Shown here piece after piece: positions 51,500-59,981 of a stretch of 64,000 nt of DNA; position 1 is the first letter of the stretch, and each line of letters starts with the position of its first letter. The stretch is from assembly GCF_026343125.1 (NCBI RefSeq), contig NZ_JAPEMB010000001.1:6081501-6145500 (forward strand), in the 5' to 3' direction. The notes beneath the pieces were generated by a model. That model was not told the origin of the DNA. It did no database searches and was given only the letters and a program-made list of their open reading frames with translations. A program made the translations under genes and the position numbers. The DNA comes from Streptomyces sp. NBC_00094 (GTDB lineage: Bacteria > Actinomycetota > Actinomycetes > Streptomycetales > Streptomycetaceae).

Positions 51500-52327
51500 A
51501 TGAAGCCCATCATCTCCGCAAGCGAACTTCTGAGCGAGTCGACCGGGGCGCGTCCGCCGGTCCTCCTGGACGTCCGCTGGACGCTCGCAGGGCCGCCCGG
51601 ACGGCCCGCGTACGACTCCGGCCACCTCCCCGGCGCGGTCTACGTCGACCTCGACGCGGACCTCGCGGGACCGCCCGGAAGCGGCGGGCGCCACCCGCTG
51701 CCCGACGTGACGGCCTTCGGGGCGGCGATGCGCCGGGCGGGTGTCTCCGCGGACCGGCCCGTCGTCGTCTACGACGGCGGCCTCGGCTGGGGAGCGGCCC
51801 GCGCCTGGTGGCTGCTCCGGTGGGCGGGCCACCCGGACGTGCGGGTCCTGGACGGGGGCCTCGCCGCCTGGACGGGAGAGCTCTCCGAGAAGACCCCCGA
51901 GCCGGAGCCGGGCGACTTCCGGCCCGAGCCGGGTGCGCTGGGCCTGCTCGACGCCGACGGGGCGGCTGCGCTGGCCCGTACCGGGCTGCTCCTGGACGCC
52001 CGGGCGGCGGAGCGCTACCGGGGTGACGTGGAGCCGATCGACCGGGTCGGCGGGCACATCCCGGGCGCGGTCTCGGCGCCGACGACGGAGAACGTGGACG
52101 CGGACGGCCGGTTCCTGGGCGCCGACGCCCTGCGGGAGCGGTTCACCGCCCTGGGCGCGGACGGGGACACCCCGGTCGCGGTCTACTGCGGCTCCGGTGT
52201 CTCCGGCGCCCACGAGGTCCTGGCCCTGGAGATCGCGGGCATCCCCGCGGCCCTCTACGCCGGCTCCTGGTCGGAGTGGTCCGGCGACCCGGCCCGTCCG
52301 GTCGCGACCGGACCCGACCCGCAGTAG
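51500..52327 (+). CDS. sulfurtransferase (thiosulfate / 3-mercaptopyruvate type)
   Basis: A 275-residue two-domain rhodanese. The first, non-catalytic domain spans residues ~5-130 (LLDVRWTLAG, GHLPGAVYVDLD, VVVYDGGLGWGAARAWWLLR). The second, ~150-270, carries the active-site loop VYCGSGVSG with Cys230. CGSGV is usual for actinobacterial mercaptopyruvate or thiosulfate sulfurtransferases. It transfers a sulfane sulfur to cyanide or protein thiols. Start is taken as the ATG at 51500; an in-frame ATG at 51491 would add three residues. It ends at a strong bidirectional terminator shared with sepH. Confidence 0.92.
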   Translation: MKPIISASELLSESTGARPPVLLDVRWTLAGPPGRPAYDSGHLPGAVYVDLDADLAGPPGSGGRHPLPDVTAFGAAMRRAGVSADRPVVVYDGGLGWGAARAWWLLRWAGHPDVRVLDGGLAAWTGELSEKTPEPEPGDFRPEPGALGLLDADGAAALARTGLLLDARAAERYRGDVEPIDRVGGHIPGAVSAPTTENVDADGRFLGADALRERFTALGADGDTPVAVYCGSGVSGAHEVLALEIAGIPAALYAGSWSEWSGDPARPVATGPDPQ

Positions 52328-52368
52328 ATCCCGTGCACGGCCCGGGGTTCCCGCGGCCGTACGGACGG

Positions 52369-52408
52369 GAAAGGCCCGCGCCGGCGATCCGCCCGGCGCG
52401 GGCCTTTC
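52369..52408. terminator. bidirectional intrinsic terminator
   Basis: A perfect 16-bp stem (gaaaggcccgcgccgg / ccggcgcgggcctttc) with an 8-base loop lies between the convergent sulfurtransferase and sepH genes. Confidence 0.92.
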
Positions 52409-52429
52409 ACGTACCGGCGCGTACGCCGG

Positions 52430-53461
52430 TCACTCCTGCTTCTTCCGCCGCGTCCCGAAGACGATCTCGTCCCAGCTGGGCACCGCCGCGCGGCGGCCCG
52501 GGCGGACGCCGTCCGCCTCGGCCTGGCGGTCGGTGGTGCCCGTGAGGCGGTCGCGGTGGCCCGAGACCGCGCGCGGCATCAGGACGTCGGCGTACGCGGA
52601 ACCCGCGCCCGCCGAGGCGGCCGGGGCCGGCGGCTCCTCCGCCTCCGACTCCTCCGAGGGCTCCGTGTCCGGGAGGTCGGGCACGACCATGTCGCCGCGG
52701 AAGCTCGGCACGGCCTCCAGGAGGCTCGTCAGCGAGTCCCGCTCCTCCTCCGGCTCGGGCGCCGGGGCGGGCGTCCGCTCCAGCCGGTCGAGCTGGCGGT
52801 CGAGCGCCCGGTCCAGGGGCCTGTCCCGGGGCAGCCGGGCGATGCGCGGTACGAAGGGGAAGCTCGGCTCCGGCGCGGCGGCGATCGTGTCGTCCGTCTC
52901 GCCGATCAGCGCCCGTGCCTCGTCGTCCACGGCCTGGACGAGCCGCCGGGGCGGGTCGTACGTCCAGCTGGCCGTGTGGACCTCGCCCGCGACGCGGTAG
53001 ACGAGCAGCACCTCCCAGGTGCCGTCGTCGCGCCGCCACGAGTCCCACTGCACGGTGTCCTTGTCGGCGCCGCGCAGGAGCAGCCGCTCCTGCACCGCCT
53101 CGCCGAGCTGCGGACCGCTGTTCTCGCCGGGCCTGCGGACCGGGGTCTTGCGGGCCCGCTCCGCCATGAAGGCGCGCTCCGCGAGGACGGGGCCCTCGAA
53201 GCGCCGTACGCGGTCGACGGGGATCCCGGCGAGCTGGGCGACCTCCTCAGCGGAGGCACCGGCTCGTATCCGTGCCTGGATGTCACGGGGGCGGAGGTGG
53301 CTCTCCACCTCGATCTCGATCTGGCCGAGGCGCGCGCGGTCGTTGCGCACGGCGGCGCGGAGCCGCTCGTCGATCGGAAGTGTGTACTCCGTGCTGTCAG
53401 CAGCCTTCAGCACCAGTCGTGTGCCGTCGTTGGAGACGGCCACGACACGCAGTTCGGGCAT
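52430..53461 (-). CDS. sepH: cell division protein SepH
   Basis: A 343-residue actinobacterial division protein that promotes FtsZ assembly. The N-terminal DUF3071 domain starts MPELRVVAVSNDGTRLVLK; a helix-turn-helix lies at ~58-88 (RPRDIQARIRAGASAEEVA, GIPVDRVRRFEGPVL). Residues ~115-185 continue the conserved domain (WDSWRRDDGTWEVLLVYRV). Residues ~200-320 are disordered and acidic. The C-terminal SWDEIVFGTRRKK motif is conserved. The known role comes from S. venezuelae and mycobacterial SepH. Start ATG 53461, with gggagg upstream on the coding strand. Confidence 0.94.
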   Translation of the reverse strand: MPELRVVAVSNDGTRLVLKAADSTEYTLPIDERLRAAVRNDRARLGQIEIEVESHLRPRDIQARIRAGASAEEVAQLAGIPVDRVRRFEGPVLAERAFMAERARKTPVRRPGENSGPQLGEAVQERLLLRGADKDTVQWDSWRRDDGTWEVLLVYRVAGEVHTASWTYDPPRRLVQAVDDEARALIGETDDTIAAAPEPSFPFVPRIARLPRDRPLDRALDRQLDRLERTPAPAPEPEEERDSLTSLLEAVPSFRGDMVVPDLPDTEPSEESEAEEPPAPAASAGAGSAYADVLMPRAVSGHRDRLTGTTDRQAEADGVRPGRRAAVPSWDEIVFGTRRKKQE

Positions 53462-53945
53462 GGGGACCTCCCGGGTGGTGCCTGCCGACGTCACGTGCGT
53501 CGCTGCTTCCGCTAGTCGAGTGTGGCCTGCCCGGGTGCAGCCTGCCACTACCTTGCCGAGTTGCCCGGCGTGTCGGGCATGGACCCTGGGACGCCGTTAT
53601 GGCACGGTTACCTGTTCGCCACTCAGAGTGACTGACGGTCACGCTGTGCAGCGGGTCTCCGTGCGGCGCCGCGGCGCCACCGGTTCGAGTGCCGCGTTCG
53701 GCCCCCTCCCCGATCCCGGGCACCCGTGAAGGCGTCCGGACCCAGGGTTCGCCAATGTACTCCATTCGGGCCACTTGGGTGGACCGGCGCGCCGCCCAAC
53801 TTCTCGGGCGGTACGGGAGTTGAGTCTCCGCGATCTTCCCCCTCGGGTGTCCCTCTTCACAGAACCATCAGAACCGGAACTATTCGCTTCGCCCATTTGT
53901 CCCTTCTGGGTGCAAGGCGAACCGAAGAGTCACCAGGGGTCGGAG
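53462..53945. other. intergenic region upstream of sepH and a membrane-protein gene
   Basis: 484 bases without a supported gene. Open frames here are antisense or poor in conserved features. It contains a single GACAC pentamer on the minus strand (53570-53574), the core of the WhiA site, and an AT-richer patch around 53595-53610, but no promoter I could place firmly. Confidence 0.4.
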
Positions 53946-54986
53946 ATGCGTCACAGGTCGGAGAGCGACACGGACGAGCCGGGGAATCCGGTGCGGACGG
54001 AGGAGGAACAGGAGAAGAACACGGCGGGGGAGCAGGCCGGCGGCCGACGGAGGATCGACCTGAGCGTGGCTCAGGTCTCCGGCAGCGCCCTGGCGGCGGT
54101 CATCGCCGCCAAACTCGCCTCCACCCTCGGCGTGTACGGCACGATCCTCGGCGCCGGCGTGATCAGCGTCATCGCCACCTGCGGCGGCCCGCTCTTCCAG
54201 CATCTGTTCAAGCGCACCGGCGAGCAGGTACGGGACGCGACCGTGTCCGCCGCCAAACCGAAGGCGCGTCAGGTGCCCTTCCCGGCCGCGCGCCCGGCGC
54301 GGGACGGGGACCGCCACACGCTGATGCTCGGCACGGTCCCGCCCCCCGGCGCGCACACCGCCCCGTACGGCCGTGCGGCCGGTGCGGAGGCGGGCGAGGA
54401 GCTCGACGAGGAGTTCGGCGCGGCGACCACGCACGGCACCCGCGTCCGGGGCTGGAAGCGTCCGGCGATCGCGGCGGCCCTCGTCTTCGGCGTCACCATG
54501 GGCGGCATCACCGCCTACGAGCTGGTCTCGGGGCAGGACTTCAGCGGCACCCAGGGCACCACCACGTTCGGCTCCGTCGTCCGTGGCGGCAGCGGGGGCT
54601 CCGGTCAGGGCGCGCCGGACCAGGACGGGGGTCCGACGACCGCGCCGTCCGGGTCCGCCGACGACACCGGTCAGCGGGAGGACGGTGGCGACACCCCCGG
54701 GACGGGCGCCACGACGGACCCGGGTGACCCGGGCACCGGCGGGAACGGCGCCGGTACGGCGACCCCCGACCCGGGATCGACGACGGACACCACCGGTGGC
54801 GAGGCGACGCCCACCCCGACGCCGACCGACCCCACGACCGATCCGACCGAGCCGGCGGACCCCACGGAACCGGCCGAGCCGACGGAGCCGACCCGGACCC
54901 CGACCACCGGCGCCGCCGATCCGGCGCCCCCCGCTTCCCCGGACCCGGCCGGTGCGGGCACCGGCACCGGCACCGGCACCGAGTGA
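53946..54986 (+). CDS. hypothetical membrane protein with Thr/Pro-rich tail
   Basis: A 346-residue protein that I do not recognise by family. Residues ~1-37 are hydrophilic; ~40-85 hold two adjacent hydrophobic helices (VSGSALAAVIAAKLASTLGV, TILGAGVISVIATCGGPLF); a third transmembrane helix is near 174-196 (AIAAALVFGVTMGGITAYEL). Residues ~205-346 are a long Gly/Thr/Asp/Pro-rich tail ending in GTGTGTGTE, built of PTDPTEP-type repeats; its topology suggests exposure outside the cell. The ATG at 53946 is preferred, with caggggtcgg upstream. Function unknown. Confidence 0.7.
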   Translation: MRHRSESDTDEPGNPVRTEEEQEKNTAGEQAGGRRRIDLSVAQVSGSALAAVIAAKLASTLGVYGTILGAGVISVIATCGGPLFQHLFKRTGEQVRDATVSAAKPKARQVPFPAARPARDGDRHTLMLGTVPPPGAHTAPYGRAAGAEAGEELDEEFGAATTHGTRVRGWKRPAIAAALVFGVTMGGITAYELVSGQDFSGTQGTTTFGSVVRGGSGGSGQGAPDQDGGPTTAPSGSADDTGQREDGGDTPGTGATTDPGDPGTGGNGAGTATPDPGSTTDTTGGEATPTPTPTDPTTDPTEPADPTEPAEPTEPTRTPTTGAADPAPPASPDPAGAGTGTGTGTE

Positions 54987-54993
54987 TCTTCCG

Positions 54994-56334
54994 TCAGTCG
55001 CCCAGGACCCGCCGCAGGTAGTCGTTGGCGAACAGCCGGTCCGGGTCCAGTCGGTCGCGCAGCGCCGTGAACTCGGCGAAGCGCGGGTAGACCTCGGAGA
55101 AGTAGGCGGCGTCACGGGTGTGGACCTTGCCCCAGTGGGGGCGCCCCCCGTGCGCCGTCATGATGCGCTCCACCGCGGTGAAGTACGCGCGGTGGGGCGT
55201 TCCCTTGTAGAGGTGGACCGCGATGTACGCGGTCTCCCGGCCCGAGGCCGTGGACAGCGCGATGTCGTCCGCCGGGGCGGTGCGCACCTCCACCGGGAAG
55301 CTCACCTTGAGCGGCGAGCGCTCGACCATCGTCTTGACCTCGCGCAGCGCGGCGACCGCCGCCTCGCGCGGCAGCGCGTACTCCATCTCCAGGAAGCGCA
55401 CCCGACGCGGCGAGGTGAAGACCTTGTACGGGATGTCGGTGTACGTACGGGCCGACAGGGCCCGGCTGGAGACCTTGGCGATCGAGGGGATGACCGGCGG
55501 GACCGCGCGGCCCACCGAGCAGGCGAGCTGGAAGATCCCGTTGGAGAGGAGCTCGTCCTCGATCCAGCCGCTGACCTTCCCGGGCGGTGCGGCGGGGCCG
55601 GCGCTGCGGTTGTTGCGCTTGGTGTTGCAGTTGTCCGTGTGGGGGAACCAGTAGAACTCGAAGTGCTCGTTCTCCGCGTGCAGCGCGTCGAACTCCGCGG
55701 TGACCCGGTCGAAGGTCATCGGCTCCTCGCGCGCGGTGAGCAGGAAGACCGGCTCCACCGCGAAGGTGATCGCCGTGACCACGCCGAGGGCGCCGAGCCC
55801 GATCCTGGCGGCCGCGAAGACCTCGGGATTCTCCTTCTCCGAGCAGGTCAGCAGCCGACCGTCCGCCGTGACGAGTTCCAGCTCGCGGATCTGCGCGGCT
55901 ATCGAGGCCGAGTCACGGCCCGTTCCGTGCGTGCCCGTGGAGGTGGCCCCGGCGACGGTCTGCTCCATGATGTCGCCCATGTTCGTGAGCGACAGGCCCT
56001 CCCGGGCCAGCGCCACGTTGAGCCGCTTGAGCGGGGTGCCCGACTCGACCGTGACGGTCATCGCCTCGCGGTCGATGCGCCGGATCCCGGTCAGCAGCCC
56101 GGGCCGGATGAGGACGCCGTCGGTGGCCGCGATCGAGGTGAAGGAGTGGCCGGTGCCGACCGTCTTCACCCGCAGCCCGTCCGCCGCCGCCCGGCGGACC
56201 ACCTCGGCGAGCTCCTCGGCCGAGGCCGGGCTCACCTCCCGTACGGGACGGGAGGTGACGTTCCCCGCCCAGTTACGCCACGGGCTGCTCGCCGTCCTGG
56301 CGCTCCCCGACCCCGCTGTTGTCGTCCCGCTCAC
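54994..56334 (-). CDS. FAD-linked oxidoreductase, L-gulonolactone / D-arabinono-1,4-lactone oxidase type
   Basis: A 446-residue FAD enzyme of the VAO/ALO family. The FAD domain (residues ~25-200) has VGTGHSFTSIAA with His63, the likely site of covalent flavin attachment, and GDIMEQTVAGATSTGTHGTG. The C-terminal ALO domain ends in HWGKVHT (400-406), the family hallmark, and LDPDRLFANDYLRRVLG. It oxidises a sugar lactone or polyol with oxygen; the exact substrate is not known. The GTG at 56334 is preferred, with gggagggg upstream on the coding strand; this overlaps the upstream MFS gene by 62 bases, so they are cotranscribed. Confidence 0.9.
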   Translation of the reverse strand: MSGTTTAGSGSARTASSPWRNWAGNVTSRPVREVSPASAEELAEVVRRAAADGLRVKTVGTGHSFTSIAATDGVLIRPGLLTGIRRIDREAMTVTVESGTPLKRLNVALAREGLSLTNMGDIMEQTVAGATSTGTHGTGRDSASIAAQIRELELVTADGRLLTCSEKENPEVFAAARIGLGALGVVTAITFAVEPVFLLTAREEPMTFDRVTAEFDALHAENEHFEFYWFPHTDNCNTKRNNRSAGPAAPPGKVSGWIEDELLSNGIFQLACSVGRAVPPVIPSIAKVSSRALSARTYTDIPYKVFTSPRRVRFLEMEYALPREAAVAALREVKTMVERSPLKVSFPVEVRTAPADDIALSTASGRETAYIAVHLYKGTPHRAYFTAVERIMTAHGGRPHWGKVHTRDAAYFSEVYPRFAEFTALRDRLDPDRLFANDYLRRVLGD

Positions 56335-57538
56335 GCTGCCCCTCCCGGTTCGGCACCGGCTTGCGCAGCCGGCGGTGTCCGAGAAGACCCACCACGGCCG
56401 CGAGCGCACCCGAGACGACGGGCACCACGTACCCCGCCTCCGCCCCGGACGCGTCGACCACCCAGCCGGCGGCCGAGGAGCCGAGCGCCACGCCGATCGC
56501 GAGCCCGGTACCCGTCCAGGTCATGCCCTCGGTCAGCTTGGTGCGCGGTACGTGCTGTTCGACGAGGGCCATCGTGGTCACCATCGTCGGTGCGATGGAG
56601 AGGCCCGCGACAAAGAGCGCCACGGCCAGCAACGGCAAGTTCCCGGCCAGTAGGAGGGGGATCATACTCACGGCCATCGCGCAGGTGCCCAGCAGCCAGC
56701 GGCGGGACGGCTCGCCCTTGAGGTGCAGCAGCCCGAAGACGGCGCCCGCGAGGCAGGAGCCCAGCGCGTAGACGGCCAGGACGAGACTGGCGGCCGCCTT
56801 GTGTCCCTGCTCCTCGGCGAAGGCCACGGTCACGACGTCCACCGAGCCGAAGACGGCTCCGGTGGCGACGAAGGCGAGGGCCAGGACCTGGAGGCCGGGG
56901 GAGCGGAGGGCGGAGGCGCTCTTCTCGCCGCTCTGCCGGGGGTGCGGCGGGGGTTCCGTGGCGCGCTGCGAGGTCAGCCAGAAGACGCCGACGGCCAGGA
57001 ACACCCCGGCGAACAGCGGGCCGGCCTCGGGGAACCAGGTCGTCGAAAGACCGATGGAGATGATCGGGCCGAAGATGAAGCACACCTCGTCGACGATCGA
57101 CTCCCAGGAGTACGCGGTGTGCAGACGCCGCTCCTCGCCCCGGTAGATCTCCGCCCAGCGCGCCCGGGTCATCGCCCCGAGGCTCGGTACGCAGCCGATC
57201 ACGGCCGTGAAGACGAAGAGCGTCCAGTCCGGGGCCTCCTGCTGTACGCAGACGAGCAGCCCGGCGGCGCCGGCGAGCGAGATCAGCGTCACCGGGCGGA
57301 GGACCCTGCGCTGCCCGTGGCGGTCGACCAGGCGCGAGACCAGCGGGCCGAGGACGGCGGCGGACATCGCGAGCGCCGCCGAGAGGGCGCCGGCGAGGCC
57401 GTATCGGCCGGTGACCTGCGAGATCATGGTGACGACGCCGATGCCCATCATGGACAGCGGCATGCGGCCGAAGAATCCGGCGACGGAGAACGAGGCGGTT
57501 CCGGGCGCCGCGAAGATCGCGCGGTAGGGGCTGGGCAA
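56273..57538 (-). CDS. MFS transporter
   Basis: A 421-residue transporter with 12 predicted transmembrane helices. Motif A-like SRLVDRHGQRRVLRPVTL follows helix 2. A charged central loop (~200-225, PPHPRQSGEKSASAL) divides the two halves. The C-terminal ~20 residues are hydrophilic. The substrate is unknown; it lies upstream of and overlaps a lactone/polyol oxidase gene by 62 bases, suggesting a joint role. The start is TTG at 57538, with ggagacc upstream. Direct repeats TCAACACG (57587 and 57604) precede the gene. Confidence 0.85.
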   Translation of the reverse strand: MPSPYRAIFAAPGTASFSVAGFFGRMPLSMMGIGVVTMISQVTGRYGLAGALSAALAMSAAVLGPLVSRLVDRHGQRRVLRPVTLISLAGAAGLLVCVQQEAPDWTLFVFTAVIGCVPSLGAMTRARWAEIYRGEERRLHTAYSWESIVDEVCFIFGPIISIGLSTTWFPEAGPLFAGVFLAVGVFWLTSQRATEPPPHPRQSGEKSASALRSPGLQVLALAFVATGAVFGSVDVVTVAFAEEQGHKAAASLVLAVYALGSCLAGAVFGLLHLKGEPSRRWLLGTCAMAVSMIPLLLAGNLPLLAVALFVAGLSIAPTMVTTMALVEQHVPRTKLTEGMTWTGTGLAIGVALGSSAAGWVVDASGAEAGYVVPVVSGALAAVVGLLGHRRLRKPVPNREGQRERDDNSGVGERQDGEQPVA

Positions 57539-57586
57539 GGGGGTCTCCGGATCTCCGTGCTTCGGAGCGGGCTCCGCACGACGAAA

Positions 57587-57611
57587 TCAACACGCGTTCA
57601 AGGTCAACACG
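57587..57611. promoter_or_regulatory. direct repeat TCAACACG in MFS promoter region
   Basis: TCAACACG occurs at 57587-57594 and 57604-57611, 17 bases apart, in an AT-richer stretch 49-73 bases upstream of the MFS start. It could be an operator or contain a promoter; no regulator gene is adjacent. Confidence 0.35.
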
Positions 57612-57730
57612 TGTAATTAACAGCTAAAGCCTACGGGCTTGAACTCGATCGGTCATCCCCATTTTTCGGACGATCCGTCACGGACGGGCCGCGCCTTCCC
57701 GCGTCAGGGGTGGGTGGGAGGATCGGTGCC

Positions 57731-58858
57731 ATGTCCGATCAGCATGATCCCGCCCCGTACGACGCCCTGCTGCTGCTCTCCTTCGGCGGCCCCGAGGGCC
57801 CGGACGACGTGGTCCCGTTCCTGGAGAACGTGACGCGCGGCCGCGGCATCCCGAAGGAACGGCTCAAGGAAGTGGGGCAGCACTACTTCCTCTTCGGCGG
57901 CGTCAGCCCGATCAACGACCAGAACCGCGCGCTGCTCGACGCGCTGCGGGCGGACTTCGCGGAGGCCGGGCTCGGCCTCCCGGTCTACTGGGGAAACCGG
58001 AACTGGGCGCCGTACCTCACCGACACCCTCCGCGAGATGATCACCGACGGGCGGCGCCACATCGCCGTCCTGACGACCAGCGCGTACGCCTCCTACTCCG
58101 GCTGCCGCCAGTACCGCGAGAACCTCGCCGACGCGCTCGCCGCCCTGGAGGCGGAGGGGCTCCCGCTGCCCCGCGTCGACAAGCTCCGGCACTACTTCAA
58201 CCACCCGGGCTTCGTCGAGCCCATGGTCGAGGGCGTGCTCGCCTCCCTTGCGGACCTCGACCCGGCGGTCCGCGACGGCGCGCACCTCGCCTTCACCACC
58301 CACTCCATCCCCGACTCCGCCGCCGACAGCTCGGGGCCCGTCGCCGAGCACGGCGAGGGCGGTGCCTACGTCCGGCAGCACCTCGACGTCGCCCGGGTGA
58401 TCGTCGAGGCGGTCCGCGAGGAGACCGGCGTCGCCCACCCGTGGAAGCTCGTCTACCAGTCCCGCAGCGGCGCCCCCCACATCCCGTGGCTGGAGCCCGA
58501 CATCTGCGACCACCTGGAGGAGCTGCACGGCGCCGGGGCGCCCGCGGCCGTCATGGTCCCGATCGGCTTCGTCTCCGACCACATGGAGGTCCTGTACGAC
58601 CTCGACACGGAGGCCACGGCCAAGGCCGCCGAGCTCGGCCTGCCCGTCCGCCGCTCGGCGACCGTCGGGGCCGACCCGAGGTTCGCCGCGGCCGTCCGCG
58701 AGCTCGTCCTGGAGCGGGCGACGAACGAGCGGGGGACCCGGGTGGAGCGGTGCGCCCTCGGCGCGCTCGGACCCTCCCACGACCTGTGCCCGATCGGCTG
58801 CTGCCCGGCCAGGGCGGAGCGGCCGGCGGCGGCCGGCGCCGACAGCCCGTACGCGTAA
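57731..58858 (+). CDS. cpfC: coproporphyrin ferrochelatase (HemH/CpfC)
   Basis: A 375-residue ferrochelatase that inserts Fe2+ into coproporphyrin III in the Gram-positive haem pathway. Catalytic His191 is in FTTHSIPDS and Glu286 in SDHMEVLYDLD. Cysteines at 341, 353, 357 and 358 (CALGALGPSHDLCPIGCC) and one at 125 (YSGCRQY) are candidates for the [2Fe-2S] ligands typical of actinobacterial enzymes. Start ATG 57731; no strong Shine-Dalgarno is seen (gggaggatcggtgcc). The next gene starts nine bases after the stop. Confidence 0.94.
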   Translation: MSDQHDPAPYDALLLLSFGGPEGPDDVVPFLENVTRGRGIPKERLKEVGQHYFLFGGVSPINDQNRALLDALRADFAEAGLGLPVYWGNRNWAPYLTDTLREMITDGRRHIAVLTTSAYASYSGCRQYRENLADALAALEAEGLPLPRVDKLRHYFNHPGFVEPMVEGVLASLADLDPAVRDGAHLAFTTHSIPDSAADSSGPVAEHGEGGAYVRQHLDVARVIVEAVREETGVAHPWKLVYQSRSGAPHIPWLEPDICDHLEELHGAGAPAAVMVPIGFVSDHMEVLYDLDTEATAKAAELGLPVRRSATVGADPRFAAAVRELVLERATNERGTRVERCALGALGPSHDLCPIGCCPARAERPAAAGADSPYA

Positions 58859-58867
58859 GGAGACCCC

Positions 58868-59677
58868 GTGACCGACGTGAACGATCCTCTGCTCACCGAA
58901 CTGCTCGACCTCGGCCTGGAGGCCGCCCGGCGGGCCGGAGCGCTGCTGCGCGACGGCCGGCCCGACGACCTGGCCGTGGCGAAGACCAAGTCGAGCCCCA
59001 TCGACGTGGTCACCGAGATGGACATCGCCGCCGAGAAGCTGATCACCGGCTTCATCGCCGAGCACCGCCCGCAGGACGGCTTCCTCGGCGAGGAGGGCGC
59101 GTCGAGCCCCGGGACGAGCGGGATCCGCTGGGTGATCGACCCGCTCGACGGGACGGTGAACTACCTCTACGGCCTGCCCACCTGGGCGGTCTCGATCGCC
59201 GCCGAGCGCGACGGCGAGACCGTCGTCGGCGTGGTCGATGCCCCGATGCGCGGCGAGACGTACCGGGCGGTGCTCGGCGGCGGCGCCTACGTGGGGGACC
59301 GGCGCCTCGCCGCCCGCCCCTCGCCCGAGCTCGACCAGGCCCTCCTGGGCACGGGCTTCGGGTACGTCCAGTCCCGCCGCGCCCACCAGGCAGACATCGC
59401 CCGGCGCGTGATCCCGCTCGTCCGTGACATCCGCCGTGGCGGCTCGGCCGCGATCGACCTCTGCGACGTCGCGGCCGGCCGCCTCGACGCGTACTACGAG
59501 CGCGGCCTCAACCCCTGGGACCTGGCCGCGGGGGCGCTCATCGCCCGCGAGGCGGGCGCCCTGACCGGCGGACGGCCGGGGGAGCCGGAGTCGGGCGAGC
59601 TGACGCTGGCCGCCTCCACCGGCCTCTTCGCGCCGCTCCAGGAGCTCCTGGAGGAGCTCGGGGCCTGGCACGACTGA
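58868..59677 (+). CDS. inositol monophosphatase family protein
   Basis: A 269-residue Mg2+-dependent phosphatase of the IMPase/FIG superfamily. Metal-binding residues occur in FLGEEGAS (Glu75-Glu76) and WVIDPLDGTVNY (DPLDGT at 91-96), and in NPWDLAAGALIAREAGA near residue 215 (WDxAAG motif). The likely substrates are inositol phosphates, PAP or histidinol phosphate; the family cannot be split further by eye. The GTG start at 58868 follows aaggagacccc and lies nine bases after cpfC. A 21-bp perfect hairpin terminates the operon. Confidence 0.92.
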   Translation: MTDVNDPLLTELLDLGLEAARRAGALLRDGRPDDLAVAKTKSSPIDVVTEMDIAAEKLITGFIAEHRPQDGFLGEEGASSPGTSGIRWVIDPLDGTVNYLYGLPTWAVSIAAERDGETVVGVVDAPMRGETYRAVLGGGAYVGDRRLAARPSPELDQALLGTGFGYVQSRRAHQADIARRVIPLVRDIRRGGSAAIDLCDVAAGRLDAYYERGLNPWDLAAGALIAREAGALTGGRPGEPESGELTLAASTGLFAPLQELLEELGAWHD

Positions 59678-59725
59678 GACGGGTCGGGCAGCGGTCCGCG
59701 GGCCTCCTGAGGGGGCGTACACCGA

Positions 59726-59772
59726 ACGCACGAGGGCCCCGGAGCCACAGCGGCTCCGGGGCCCTCGTGCGT
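59726..59772. terminator. very strong bidirectional terminator
   Basis: A perfect 21-bp stem (acgcacgagggccccggagcc on the left, its complement on the right) with loop acagc. It lies between the IMPase gene and a convergent small gene. Confidence 0.92.
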
Positions 59773-59798
59773 CCCAGGTCGAATCGGGTGAGGTCGGG

Positions 59799-59981
59799 TC
59801 AGGTCGGGCAGACACCGGGCGCGGCGACCTGCACGCCGTGCTCGGCGGCCAGCCGGTGCAGGTCCTCGAGCTCCGCCTGCTCGACGTCCGCGAGGAAGTC
59901 GTCGCCCGTCTCACGAGCACGCGTGAGGTCGGTCTGCGCTGCCCTGATCCGGTGCAGCAGTCCTGCGGTGAAAGCGTCCAT
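59799..59981 (-). CDS. small conserved hypothetical protein
   Basis: A 60-residue acidic helical protein (MDAFTAGLLHRIRAAQTDL, RETGDDFLADVEQAELEDLH). Two amphipathic helices with a coiled-coil character are likely; there is no membrane segment or zinc motif. Codon use is Streptomyces-like, and an equivalent small gene lies before cutRS in S. coelicolor as I recall. Function unknown. Start ATG 59981; gcacgatggac contains no strong ribosome-binding site. Confidence 0.65.
   Translation of the reverse strand: MDAFTAGLLHRIRAAQTDLTRARETGDDFLADVEQAELEDLHRLAAEHGVQVAAPGVCPT

Noticed and set aside
53639..53896. An 85-codon minus-strand frame upstream of sepH
   Set aside because: Ser/Arg/Gly-rich sequence with no ribosome-binding site and no conserved-looking core; probably chance.
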